Part shown: positions 1 through 7,323 of the stretch, in pieces
How the letters are laid out: each line of letters opens with the position of its first letter
Position numbering within the stretch: the stretch's first letter is position 1
Origin: Pseudomonadota bacterium
GTDB taxonomy: Bacteria; Desulfobacterota; Desulfobacteria; Desulfobacterales; ETH-SRB1
Reading direction: 5' to 3'
Assembly: GCA_018897415.1 (NCBI GenBank)
Contig: JAHIKR010000117.1
Coordinates: 1 to 8,694 of the forward strand
Length of the DNA stretch: 8,694 bases
Program-made: the position numbers and the translations under genes
The notes under the pieces: model-generated
The model's input: only the letters and a program-made list of their open reading frames with translations
Databases searched by the model: none
What the model was told of the DNA's origin: nothing

Positions 1-449
1 GAGAACGCAAAACAATTTAATCCAAATGTCATTATTAAGGGGTTTTGGTCCAGAAAATGTCACAGCCTGGAGATGAAGTTATACTGGGTGTAAATCGTTA
101 CCCTGCTTTCGGACCGTTGCTAATGGCAGGCCTTGGCGGAATATATGTTGAACTTTTTAAAGATGTTGTATTTCGTCTTGCTCCAATAAAAAGAAACGAA
201 GCACGAAGAATGATTCGCAGCATAAAGGGATATAACATTTTTAAAGGATTCAGGGGAAGGCCTAAATCAGACATCAAAGCACTTGAAAAATCCGTTGTAA
301 GTCTCTCAGATATGGTAATGGATCACCCTGAAATTGCAGAGATGGATATAAATCCCCTTATGGTGCACGAAGAAGGAAAGAGAGCTACAGTAGCTGATTA
401 CAGGATAATTCTAAAGGCATTGGACAACAACTCTACAGGTCGGAGCTAA
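1..449 (+). CDS. ADP-forming acyl-CoA synthetase, C-terminal ATP-grasp part (5' end outside window, apparent frameshift)
   Basis: This is the 3' end of an acetyl/acyl-CoA synthetase of the NDP-forming (ACD) type, which interconverts an acyl-CoA, ADP and phosphate with acid, CoA and ATP in the cytoplasm. The visible part is the end of the ATP-grasp domain. It shows VQKM, EVILGV, FGPLLMAGLGGIYVE, FRLAPI and the late MDINPL motif (the E/D-x-NP nucleotide/metal region), followed by the usual short tail. Reading from position 1 gives a sensible family sequence, ENAKQFNPNVIIKG. The expected continuation GVLVQKM lies in a different frame, starting at the GTT of 42-44. One base therefore seems to be missing in the GGGG run at 39-42. 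Without a shift, translation stops at TAA 91-93. The TTG at 45 is not a credible start because it sits inside a conserved motif. The family call is secure. Whether the gene is a pseudogene, a sequencing error or a recoded gene is open. The phosphopantetheinyl transferase gene begins 38 bases downstream. Confidence 0.82.
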
Positions 450-487
450 CAGCTAAAATCTAAACTAACCACACAGGTTGAACAAAT

Positions 488-1060
488 TTGAAGACTATCT
501 ATCCAGTTATACTCGCAGTTCCCGAAAAAATCAGACAACTTACAGGCAAAAACAGGGTGTTAAGCTTAAGCAAACACGCCAGGCAGGCACTTGAGATATC
601 TGCCGGTAAGAGCTCTATTCATTTAGGCGACCTTTTAAAGGATAAAAGCGGAGCCCCCCTGCCCTTTAACGGAAATTACTGGTCTCTAACACACAAACCC
701 GATTATGTTGGAGGTGTAGTTGCATCAACCAGAATAGGAATCGATATAGAAAGGATAAGGCCGTGTTCTGAAGCTCTGTTCAGCAAAACAGCCGGTGAAA
801 AGGAATGGAGCCTTGTTAATACTGATCCGATTAAACTTTTTTTCCGTTACTGGACATCAAAGGAATCTGTTCTCAAAGCAGCAGGCGCAGGTCTTAAAGA
901 CCTTTCAAAATGCACTATTGCAAAGGTTATAGATGAAGACAACCTGTTCATAGACTATGGAGAAGAAAAATGGCTTGTAGAGCACTTCTATTTTGACGGT
1001 CACATAGCATCTATCACTAAGAATTCATTCAATATTAAATGGTCGCTTGTCATGGAATAA
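488..1060 (+). CDS. Sfp-type 4'-phosphopantetheinyl transferase superfamily protein
   Basis: A 190-residue protein expected to move the phosphopantetheine arm from CoA to a serine on an acyl or peptidyl carrier protein, switching apo-carrier to holo-carrier. Family motifs are all visible: WSLTHKPDYV with W65 and H69 (the SxTH/NxSHS-type motif), GIDIE with D86 and E88 (Mg2+ ligands), and FRYWTSKESVLKAAGAGL with W122, K125, E126 and K130 (the WxxKEAxxK motif). The predicted start is TTG at 488. There is no in-frame ATG before the extreme C-terminus, and the N-terminal sequence from TTG looks like that of related proteins, so the start is plausible. Only a weak AGG (475-477) sits upstream. At 190 residues it is somewhat shorter than Sfp (about 220). 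No polyketide, NRPS or acyl carrier gene is visible nearby, so the carrier partner is unknown. It may be the housekeeping enzyme of a genome lacking AcpS, or a lipid/secondary-metabolite one. Confidence 0.88.
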   Translation: MKTIYPVILAVPEKIRQLTGKNRVLSLSKHARQALEISAGKSSIHLGDLLKDKSGAPLPFNGNYWSLTHKPDYVGGVVASTRIGIDIERIRPCSEALFSKTAGEKEWSLVNTDPIKLFFRYWTSKESVLKAAGAGLKDLSKCTIAKVIDEDNLFIDYGEEKWLVEHFYFDGHIASITKNSFNIKWSLVME

Positions 1061-1068
1061 AAAAGCTA

Positions 1069-1074
1069 AAGGAG
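1069..1074 (+). promoter_or_regulatory. Shine-Dalgarno fixing the start of the beta-CASP ribonuclease
   Basis: AAGGAG lies six bases before the ATG at 1081. It selects this start over the in-frame ATG at 1039, which has no ribosome binding site, overlaps the preceding gene and adds 14 residues unlike the family N-terminus. MDVTFYGGVREVTGS is the typical N-terminus of this family. Confidence 0.85.
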
Positions 1075-1080
1075 TCTCCA

Positions 1081-2661
1081 ATGGATGTTACATTTTATGG
1101 CGGAGTTCGTGAGGTTACAGGCTCAATGCATCTAATTACTACTGAAAACGACAGGATACTGCTGGATTGCGGAATGTTTCAGGGGAGGCGCAAGGAAAGT
1201 GAACAGAAAAACAGGATATTACCATTGGATCCCACAATTATTACAAATATAGTCCTTTCTCATGCTCATATAGACCATTCGGGTCGAATACCAATGCTGA
1301 CAAAAGCAAATTTCAACGGACACATTATATGTACAAGGGCGACATTAGATATCTGCGAATATCTGCTGCCTGATTCAGCTCACATTCAGGAATCTGACGC
1401 AAACTATCTCAATTATAAAACCGTCCGTTCAACCCTTTACCAGATGAAAATATCACCGCGTGCTAAAAAATTATCAAAACGTAAAAGTAACGATATAAAA
1501 AAACTGCTTAAAAAAAACCACAATAAACTAAATGCAGAGACAATTAATGAATTGATCGAAAAACATCACCTGGAAGCTGTTCATCCTATTTACACCATAG
1601 AAGATGCTGAGCAGTCGCTCAAATATTTTGAAGGATATCCCTATAAGCTTCCCGTGAATATTGGGAATGATACGCTCTGCACATTCTACGACGCAGGACA
1701 TATTTTAGGATCAGCCATAAGCATAATTAAAATCAGGGAAAACAGCCATAACCATACTATCTGTTATACCGGCGATATTGGCAGGTTTAACAAGCCGATT
1801 CTCAAAAATCCAACTTTAAGTTTTGCTGAAGAGGACAGAGATATAGACCTGCTTATAATGGAAAGCACCTATGGTAATCGATTACATGAACCTGTCCAGG
1901 ATTTAAAACCACAGTTGAAAAAGGTAATAACTGAAACATTCGACAGGGGAGGTTCTGTCTTAATACCGGCTTTCGCATTCGGTCGTACCCAGGAACTGCT
2001 ATACGTTATTCACGAACTTTACAATGAAGGTGAGGTTCCTCGTATCCCGGTATATGTAGATAGTCCCCTTGCATCAAAAATAACCAAGGTTTTCGGTGAA
2101 CATCCTGAACTATATGATAAGGAAACACATGAGACTTTCCTGGAAAATAGTATGAATCCGTTCTTGTTTGATAAAGTCCACTTTATCAGTTCTGTTGAAG
2201 ACTCTATGGCTCTGATGCGTGAAAAAAAATCTCACATAGTAATATCTGCTGCAGGAATGTGCGAAGCTGGAAGGATTCTTCACCACCTGCGCTATAAAAT
2301 TCATAATCCGCAGCATACGATTTTAATCGTAGGTTATATGGCTCAGAACACGCTTGGCCGCCGCATTCTGGAACAAGGCAAAGAATATGAAAATTCCGGA
2401 AGAAGCGGTAACCCGCCAATACTAAAATTTCTCAATAAAACATATCCGCTTAAAGCTCATGTTGTTAAGATAGGCGGTTTCAGCGCACATGGGGATAAAA
2501 ACGAAATGCTTCGTTTCCTTAAGGAATCAAATTTACGAATTAAAAGAATAGCTGTGGTTCATGGGGAGGAAGATCAGGCAATCTCATTTGCTGAACACTT
2601 GGGAAAAGAAAATTTTTCTGTTATTGTACCAAAAGTTGGCGAAACCATACACATAAAATAA
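1081..2661 (+). CDS. Beta-CASP metallo-beta-lactamase-fold RNase (YSH1/CPSF73-like)
   Basis: A 526-residue protein of the MBL-fold, beta-CASP, RNA-specificity class (COG1236-like), related to eukaryotic CPSF73 and archaeal/bacterial RNA-processing nucleases. All metal-binding motifs are present: D29 in LLDCG, HxHxDH as H61-H63-D65-H66, H207 in DAGHILGS and D232 in TGDIG. The beta-CASP motifs follow: E261 in ESTYGNR (motif A), H470 in FSAHGD (motif B) and H494 in VVHGEED (motif C). PAFAFGRTQELL, VDSPLA and SAAGMCEAGRI are family signatures. A full zinc set predicts an active endo- and/or exonuclease, though the substrate cannot be read from sequence. Between motif 2 and motif 3 there is a lysine-rich, probably helical insert at about residues 125-165, which may contact RNA. 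No KH domain, signal peptide or membrane segment is seen. The gene starts 20 bases after the phosphopantetheinyl transferase and probably shares its transcript. Confidence 0.93.
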   Translation: MDVTFYGGVREVTGSMHLITTENDRILLDCGMFQGRRKESEQKNRILPLDPTIITNIVLSHAHIDHSGRIPMLTKANFNGHIICTRATLDICEYLLPDSAHIQESDANYLNYKTVRSTLYQMKISPRAKKLSKRKSNDIKKLLKKNHNKLNAETINELIEKHHLEAVHPIYTIEDAEQSLKYFEGYPYKLPVNIGNDTLCTFYDAGHILGSAISIIKIRENSHNHTICYTGDIGRFNKPILKNPTLSFAEEDRDIDLLIMESTYGNRLHEPVQDLKPQLKKVITETFDRGGSVLIPAFAFGRTQELLYVIHELYNEGEVPRIPVYVDSPLASKITKVFGEHPELYDKETHETFLENSMNPFLFDKVHFISSVEDSMALMREKKSHIVISAAGMCEAGRILHHLRYKIHNPQHTILIVGYMAQNTLGRRILEQGKEYENSGRSGNPPILKFLNKTYPLKAHVVKIGGFSAHGDKNEMLRFLKESNLRIKRIAVVHGEEDQAISFAEHLGKENFSVIVPKVGETIHIK

Positions 2662-2671
2662 GAATTTTTCT

Positions 2672-2700
2672 TTGACACAAAAATAAGATTTCTCTATATT
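2672..2700 (+). promoter_or_regulatory. Sigma70-type promoter for the activase gene
   Basis: A perfect -35 TTGACA (2672-2677), a 17-base AT-rich spacer and -10 TATATT (2695-2700; five of six consensus bases) form a near-ideal housekeeping promoter directly after the stop of the ribonuclease gene. Transcription would begin around 2706-2709, leaving a leader of about 125 bases before the ATG at 2832. It separates the activase gene from the upstream unit. The assignment rests on sequence match only. Confidence 0.75.
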
Positions 2701-2704
2701 ATTT

Positions 2705-2826
2705 GTAACCACTCAGGTTCACAGTTCCAGGGTTCAAGGTTAGAGAGTGATGAGGATTGATATGAAAAAGCGCAAAGTAGCCAACCGTGAACTGTGAACC
2801 GTGAACCTGACAACCTGAGCAGTTAC
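2705..2826 (+). repeat. Palindromic 7/8-base repeat element forming a long 5' leader hairpin
   Basis: The 5' half has GTAAC (2705-2709) and CTCAGGTT (2712-2719). They pair perfectly with AACCTGAG (2812-2819) and GTTAC (2822-2826) across a symmetric CA/CA internal loop. Inside, GGTTCACAGTTC (2716-2727) is a perfect 12-base inverted match to 2789-2800, so two stem registers compete. The 3' half consists of five consecutive AACC/AACT-headed units: 7 bases at 2783, 2790 and 2797, then 8 bases at 2804 and 2812. The 5' half has the same units on the opposite strand (2712, 2720, 2727, 2735). The element starts at the expected transcription start and ends five bases before the ATG of the activase gene. 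No usable Shine-Dalgarno is seen in front of that ATG, so the fold probably affects translation. There is no T run to make it a clear terminator. Confidence 0.8.
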
Positions 2827-2831
2827 CAACC

Positions 2832-5800
2832 ATGTATAAAGAAAATAACAACTTAGAGGAACAAATTATTCAGAGAACTGAAATATCGGGCACAGATACA
2901 ATAAACTCTCTTGGTCTGTGTCTCGGAGCTTCCACTGTATCCATTGTCCACATGGAAATGAAAAACTCTGAGATCAATCCAAGGATTGTCAAATTCTCAC
3001 TTCAGACGCACGAAGGAGATCCAAAGCAAACTCTGCTTGCCGCGCTAAAAAATTTCGACTTAAAATCATTTGACAGGATTGCTGCAACAGGAAGAAGGTT
3101 CCGCAAATTTGTAAACCTTTCATCCATACCCGAACCCGAAGCTGTTGAATTAGCATATAAATTTGTCAAACCCAATGGCATCTCATGTCCGGCAATTGTC
3201 TCAGCAGGCGGAGAGACATTCATGGTATATGTTTTAAACAGCCTGGGGCAAATATCGAACGTTGTGACAGGGAATAAGTGTGCATCCGGAACCGGTGAAT
3301 TCCTCCTTCAACAGCTTCGCAGAATGAATGTATCGATAGAAGAGGCAGCCCAGTGGGCTTCTACAGAAAATCCACATCATGTATCAGGCAGATGTTCTGT
3401 CTTTTGTAAGTCAGACTGCACTCACGCAACAAATAAAGGTGTTCCAAAATCCAAGGTTACTGCTGGCCTCTGTAAGATGATGGCAAATAAAATCCTGGAG
3501 CTTCTGAAAAAGGTTGAAAGACAAAATATCATGATCACAGGCGGAACAGCACGCAACAGGATGATGATTGAATATTTGAGCAAGGAAATCCCGGGTCTTA
3601 TAGTTCCAGAGGAAGCACCATATTTCGAAGCCATGGGCGCCGCACTATGGGCACTTAACAATGAAACCACTCCTTTTGCCGGAATATCAAATTTTTTTAA
3701 AAAAGAAATTACATCATTTGACACACTTTCTCCACTTCTGAATTTCAAGGACATGGTGGAATTCAAGACAATTGAGATGGGAAATATAAAGACGGGTGAT
3801 GTTTGCATACTGGGATTAGATGTGGGTTCTACCACCACAAAGGCTGTTCTTCTGCGAAAAAAAGACAACTCTATACTTGCATCTATATATCTGCGCACAA
3901 ACGCCGATCCGGTAGGTGCTTCCAGGAATTGCTATCGAAATATTCTCGACCAGATAAAAGAAAAGATAGATCCTGATGAAATATCAATTGTTGGGCTGGG
4001 TATCTGCGGCTCTGGCCGCCAGATAGCAGGTCTTCATGCCTTAACTGAAGGTGTAATCAATGAAATAATCGCGCATGCAACTGCTGCCGTATATTTTGAT
4101 TGCAAGGTAGATACCATATTTGAAATCGGAGGACAGGATGCCAAATACACTTATATAACAAACTCTGTGCCATCTGATTATGCAATGAACGAAGCGTGTT
4201 CAGCCGGGACCGGGTCTTTCCTTGAAGAATCCGCATATGAAACTCTGGGCGTAAAAATGGATGATATTGCAGATATCGCTTTCAAGGGAAAAAACCCGCC
4301 CAATTTCAATGACCAGTGCGCTGCATTTATCGCCTCTGACATAAAAAATGCCATCCACGAAGGAGTCGAACACGAAGATATTGTCGCCGGACTGGTTTAT
4401 TCAATATGCATGAATTACTCAAACAGAGTAAAGGGCAACAAACCGGTTGGCGAAAAGGTCTTTATGCAGGGAGGAGTCTGTTACAACAAAGCAGTTCCCT
4501 TTGCAATGGCCTCGCTTGTGGGCAAACCGATAATCGTTCCGCCGGAACCCGGCCTTATGGGAGCTTTTGGCGTTGCCCTTGAGATCAAAAAAAGAATTGA
4601 AAAAGGTTTAATGGCAGAAAAGAACTTTAACCTCAGTAACCTTGCAGATAGAGAGGTAAAATACGGAAAAACTTTTATATGCAGAGGCGGCAAGGAGAAA
4701 TGCGACCGGCACTGCGAAGTAGCAATGATCGAGCTTGAAGGCAAGAAATATCCTTTTGGAGGAGCATGTAACAGGTATTACAACTTACGGCAAAAAATAA
4801 AATACGATGTAGAAAAGCTGGATCTGGTAAGAGTCAGGCAGAAACTGATATTTGAAAAGTACGGTGCAAAACTGCCTGAAGGAAGCGGAAAAAAGTGCAG
4901 AGGAAGAATCGGGATAAACAGAAGTTTTCTGGTCAACACCTTTTATCCTCTTTACTCCACTTTTTTTACTGAACTGGGGTTCGAACCTGTAGTGCCGGAT
5001 TCAACCTCAAAAGAAGGAATTGATCAGAAAAACGCTGCTTTCTGCTTTCCCGGTGAACTCTCTCATGGCTTTTTTTATTCCTTAATTACCATGGAAAATC
5101 CTCCGGATTTTATATTTCTGCCTCACTTCAAAGCAGTTCATGTCCCAAATGGTTATTCAAGCTCGCAAGTCTGTCCATTTGTTCAGGGTGAACCATATTA
5201 TCTTCAGGTAACATTCCGTGAAAAACTCGAAGAACTTAAAAGAAAAGGGACAAAAATACTTTCTCCTATTATAAATTTAACAAAAAGTCTGGAAAACGCC
5301 GGAGCCCCTTTAATTGAAACCGCTAAAAAGATGGGGATAAGCCGGAAAGAAGCTGATAAGGCTTTTAAAAAGGCCTTGCAAAAGCAGATTGAATGTATGG
5401 ATGAAATGAAGGCAATTGGAAAGAAGGTTCTTGAAGAACTTGAATCTGTACCTGAAAAGACCGGAGTTGTTATATTTGCCAGATCATACAATGGGTTTGT
5501 TAAAGAAGCCCACATGGGCATTCCTAATAAACTGGCATCAAGGGGAGCCCTCGTAATACCGTTTGATTTTCTTCCCTTTGATAATGAAAAGGTAAAGCGC
5601 CATATGTACTGGGGAATGGGACAACTGCTACTCAAGGCCGGCAAAGTTGTAAAAAAGCATCCCCAACTTTTTGGTGTTTATATTACCAACTTTTCATGCG
5701 GTCCTGACTCGTTTATAATTGGATATTTCAGGAACTACATGGGCCGAAAGCCCTCCCTGACCCTTGAACTTGACAGCCATACTGCAGATGCAGGTCTTGA

Positions 5801-7247
5801 AACCAGGATAGAAGCTTTTCTAGACATAGTATCAGCTTTCAGGCAATTAATATCAAACAAACTGATTGTTATGAAAGAAAGCTCTTTTGTTCCGGCCCGG
5901 CTCGTGATTGAAAACAGTGTTGCGAAAGTAATAACATCTTCCGGCAAAAAAATCCCGATTAGCGACCCGCGTGTAACTCTTTTAATACCTTCCATGGGCA
6001 AAATAGCCTCTGAATCGCTTGCAGCTATATTTCGCGGAAGAGGTATTAATACGATAGCCCATCCTCCATCTGATGAATCAGTGCTTAAACTTGGCCGCGC
6101 AAATACGTCTTGTAAAGAGTGCCTGCCGCTCATACTTACTACAGGAACTCTGCTCAACTATATCCGCAACAAAAAGCAGAATAATGAGGTTATAGTATAC
6201 TTTATGCCGACAGGTTCCGGACCGTGCAGGTTCGGCCAGTATCACATTTTTATGGAAGATCTGGTAAAAAAACTTGAGATTCCTGATGTTGCCATGCTTT
6301 CTCTGTCATCAGAAAATGCATACGCGGGCATGGGCAGCGATTTTCAGCTTCACGCCTGGAGTGCTATAATCGTATCCGACGTAATGGAAGATATCAGATC
6401 GATGATACTGGCTAATGCAGCAGACACAGAAGAAGCTGTTAAAATATTCAATGAAGAGTGGCAGCTAATATTGGCGAAATTGGAAACAGGAGACTTCTCT
6501 AAGCTCGAAAAACAACTTTCCATAACTGCCAAGCGGTTCAGCCATATCCAATTAAAGCGGCCAGTAGAAGAAGTGCCAACCATCTCGCTTTCAGGTGAAA
6601 TATTTGTCAGAAGAGATGCTATTTCACGTCAATATTTGACTGAACGCCTTGCAGAAGGAGGGTTCGCAGCAATATGTACGCCGGTGGCAGAGTGGATTTT
6701 ATATTCCGATTATATTCTGGAAAATAATTATTCAGACCACAAAATGTCTAAATTAGAAAAGCTGGAGTTCATGATTAAAAAGAGATTCATGTCAAAATAT
6801 GAAAAGCGTATCAAATCAATACTATCGCGTTCAGGGCTTGTCCACGCAGAGCCACTCGATATGAAATCAATAATTAACAATGCCTCGCCTTACATTTCCC
6901 CATATCTGGGCGGTGAAGCCATCCTGACAGTAGGTGGTGCTCTTACCGAAATTGCATCCCATGTCTGTGGTGCAATAGCCATAGGCCCTTTCGGATGCAT
7001 GCCCAACCGCCTTTCAGAGTCTATCCTTAACGTCACTATGAACCGGGAAGGAAAGCTCGCAACTGATTCTAAAAATAAACGACTCCAGCATATCCTCACA
7101 GATATAGAAGACCTGCCATTTCTAGCCATAGAAAGTGACGGTTCTCCTTTTCCCCAGCTAATAAATGCAAAACTGGAAACCTTCTGCATTCGCTCCGAAC
7201 GTCTGCATAACAGGATGCTTGAAGCAAACCAGAAAAACAGAAAATAA
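2832..7247 (+). CDS. Giant 2-hydroxyacyl-CoA dehydratase activase fusion (tandem BadF/HgdC domains + DUF2229 + HgdB-like region)
   Basis: A 1471-residue cytoplasmic protein of the acyl-CoA dehydratase activase-related family, for which such length is normal. The first ASKHA domain (about 25-275) has KCASGTG with C150, GRCSVFCKSDC with C188, C192 and C196, and ITGGTARN. The second (about 326-605) has LDVGSTTTK (329-337), GGQDAKY, ACSAGTG with C456, DQCAAF with C496, and MQGGV. In HgdC, two such cysteines per subunit hold a [4Fe-4S] cluster that feeds one electron per ATP-driven stroke to a dehydratase. Then follow a cysteine cluster (C617, C624, C628, C646) and a DUF2229-like part from about 690. 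The dehydratase-like part has conserved cysteines C956 (NFSCGPDSF), C1094 and C1097 (CKEC), C1132 (GPCRFGQY), C1379 and C1389 (FGCMPNR), and the late FLAIESDGSPFPQ motif. ATG 2832 is the first start after an in-frame TGA at 2808; the Shine-Dalgarno is weak or absent. The substrate is unknown, and no HgdA/HgdB partner genes lie beside it in the window. Confidence 0.9.
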   Translation: MYKENNNLEEQIIQRTEISGTDTINSLGLCLGASTVSIVHMEMKNSEINPRIVKFSLQTHEGDPKQTLLAALKNFDLKSFDRIAATGRRFRKFVNLSSIPEPEAVELAYKFVKPNGISCPAIVSAGGETFMVYVLNSLGQISNVVTGNKCASGTGEFLLQQLRRMNVSIEEAAQWASTENPHHVSGRCSVFCKSDCTHATNKGVPKSKVTAGLCKMMANKILELLKKVERQNIMITGGTARNRMMIEYLSKEIPGLIVPEEAPYFEAMGAALWALNNETTPFAGISNFFKKEITSFDTLSPLLNFKDMVEFKTIEMGNIKTGDVCILGLDVGSTTTKAVLLRKKDNSILASIYLRTNADPVGASRNCYRNILDQIKEKIDPDEISIVGLGICGSGRQIAGLHALTEGVINEIIAHATAAVYFDCKVDTIFEIGGQDAKYTYITNSVPSDYAMNEACSAGTGSFLEESAYETLGVKMDDIADIAFKGKNPPNFNDQCAAFIASDIKNAIHEGVEHEDIVAGLVYSICMNYSNRVKGNKPVGEKVFMQGGVCYNKAVPFAMASLVGKPIIVPPEPGLMGAFGVALEIKKRIEKGLMAEKNFNLSNLADREVKYGKTFICRGGKEKCDRHCEVAMIELEGKKYPFGGACNRYYNLRQKIKYDVEKLDLVRVRQKLIFEKYGAKLPEGSGKKCRGRIGINRSFLVNTFYPLYSTFFTELGFEPVVPDSTSKEGIDQKNAAFCFPGELSHGFFYSLITMENPPDFIFLPHFKAVHVPNGYSSSQVCPFVQGEPYYLQVTFREKLEELKRKGTKILSPIINLTKSLENAGAPLIETAKKMGISRKEADKAFKKALQKQIECMDEMKAIGKKVLEELESVPEKTGVVIFARSYNGFVKEAHMGIPNKLASRGALVIPFDFLPFDNEKVKRHMYWGMGQLLLKAGKVVKKHPQLFGVYITNFSCGPDSFIIGYFRNYMGRKPSLTLELDSHTADAGLETRIEAFLDIVSAFRQLISNKLIVMKESSFVPARLVIENSVAKVITSSGKKIPISDPRVTLLIPSMGKIASESLAAIFRGRGINTIAHPPSDESVLKLGRANTSCKECLPLILTTGTLLNYIRNKKQNNEVIVYFMPTGSGPCRFGQYHIFMEDLVKKLEIPDVAMLSLSSENAYAGMGSDFQLHAWSAIIVSDVMEDIRSMILANAADTEEAVKIFNEEWQLILAKLETGDFSKLEKQLSITAKRFSHIQLKRPVEEVPTISLSGEIFVRRDAISRQYLTERLAEGGFAAICTPVAEWILYSDYILENNYSDHKMSKLEKLEFMIKKRFMSKYEKRIKSILSRSGLVHAEPLDMKSIINNASPYISPYLGGEAILTVGGALTEIASHVCGAIAIGPFGCMPNRLSESILNVTMNREGKLATDSKNKRLQHILTDIEDLPFLAIESDGSPFPQLINAKLETFCIRSERLHNRMLEANQKNRK

Positions 7248-7255
7248 AGGTAGCC

Positions 7256-7323
7256 GTTCACGGTTGTCGGTTTACAGTTAACAGTTTTATGTTTTGATCA
7301 ACAGTAAACCGTGAACCGTGAAC
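7256..7323 (+). repeat. Imperfect 21-pair hairpin in the activase-radical SAM gap
   Basis: GTTCACGGTT (7256-7265) pairs perfectly with AACCGTGAAC (7314-7323). After a 2x2 GT/TG mismatch, CGGTTTAC (7268-7275) pairs with GTAAACCG (7304-7311). After an A/A mismatch, GTT (7277-7279) pairs with AAC (7300-7302). The loop is 20 bases. The left arm also runs with a strict 7-base rhythm, with each unit ending in GTT at 7265, 7272, 7279, 7286 and 7293. It starts nine bases after the activase stop codon. It could slow or end transcription or protect the 3' end of the message, but there is no T tract after it, so it is not called an intrinsic terminator. Confidence 0.8.

Noticed and set aside
45..449. 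A separate small gene starting at TTG 45 or ATG 57
   Set aside because: The sequence lies inside the ATP-grasp domain, with family sequence continuing upstream in another frame, so this is the downstream half of a frameshifted gene.
1039..1080. Earlier in-frame ATG for the ribonuclease
   Set aside because: It overlaps the previous gene, lacks a Shine-Dalgarno and adds non-family residues; ATG 1081 has AAGGAG at good spacing.
3422..3898. 158-codon open frame on the - strand
   Set aside because: It is antisense to a conserved part of the activase, has a low-complexity, serine-rich sequence and no recognisable domain; a shadow of the coding strand.
5204..6157. Two - strand open frames of 146 and 140 codons
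   Set aside because: Both are antisense to conserved activase regions and show no family motif or ribosome site.
7256..7323. Intrinsic terminator after the activase gene
   Set aside because: The stem is long, but the 3' side continues into AACC units with no T run, so only a hairpin repeat is claimed.
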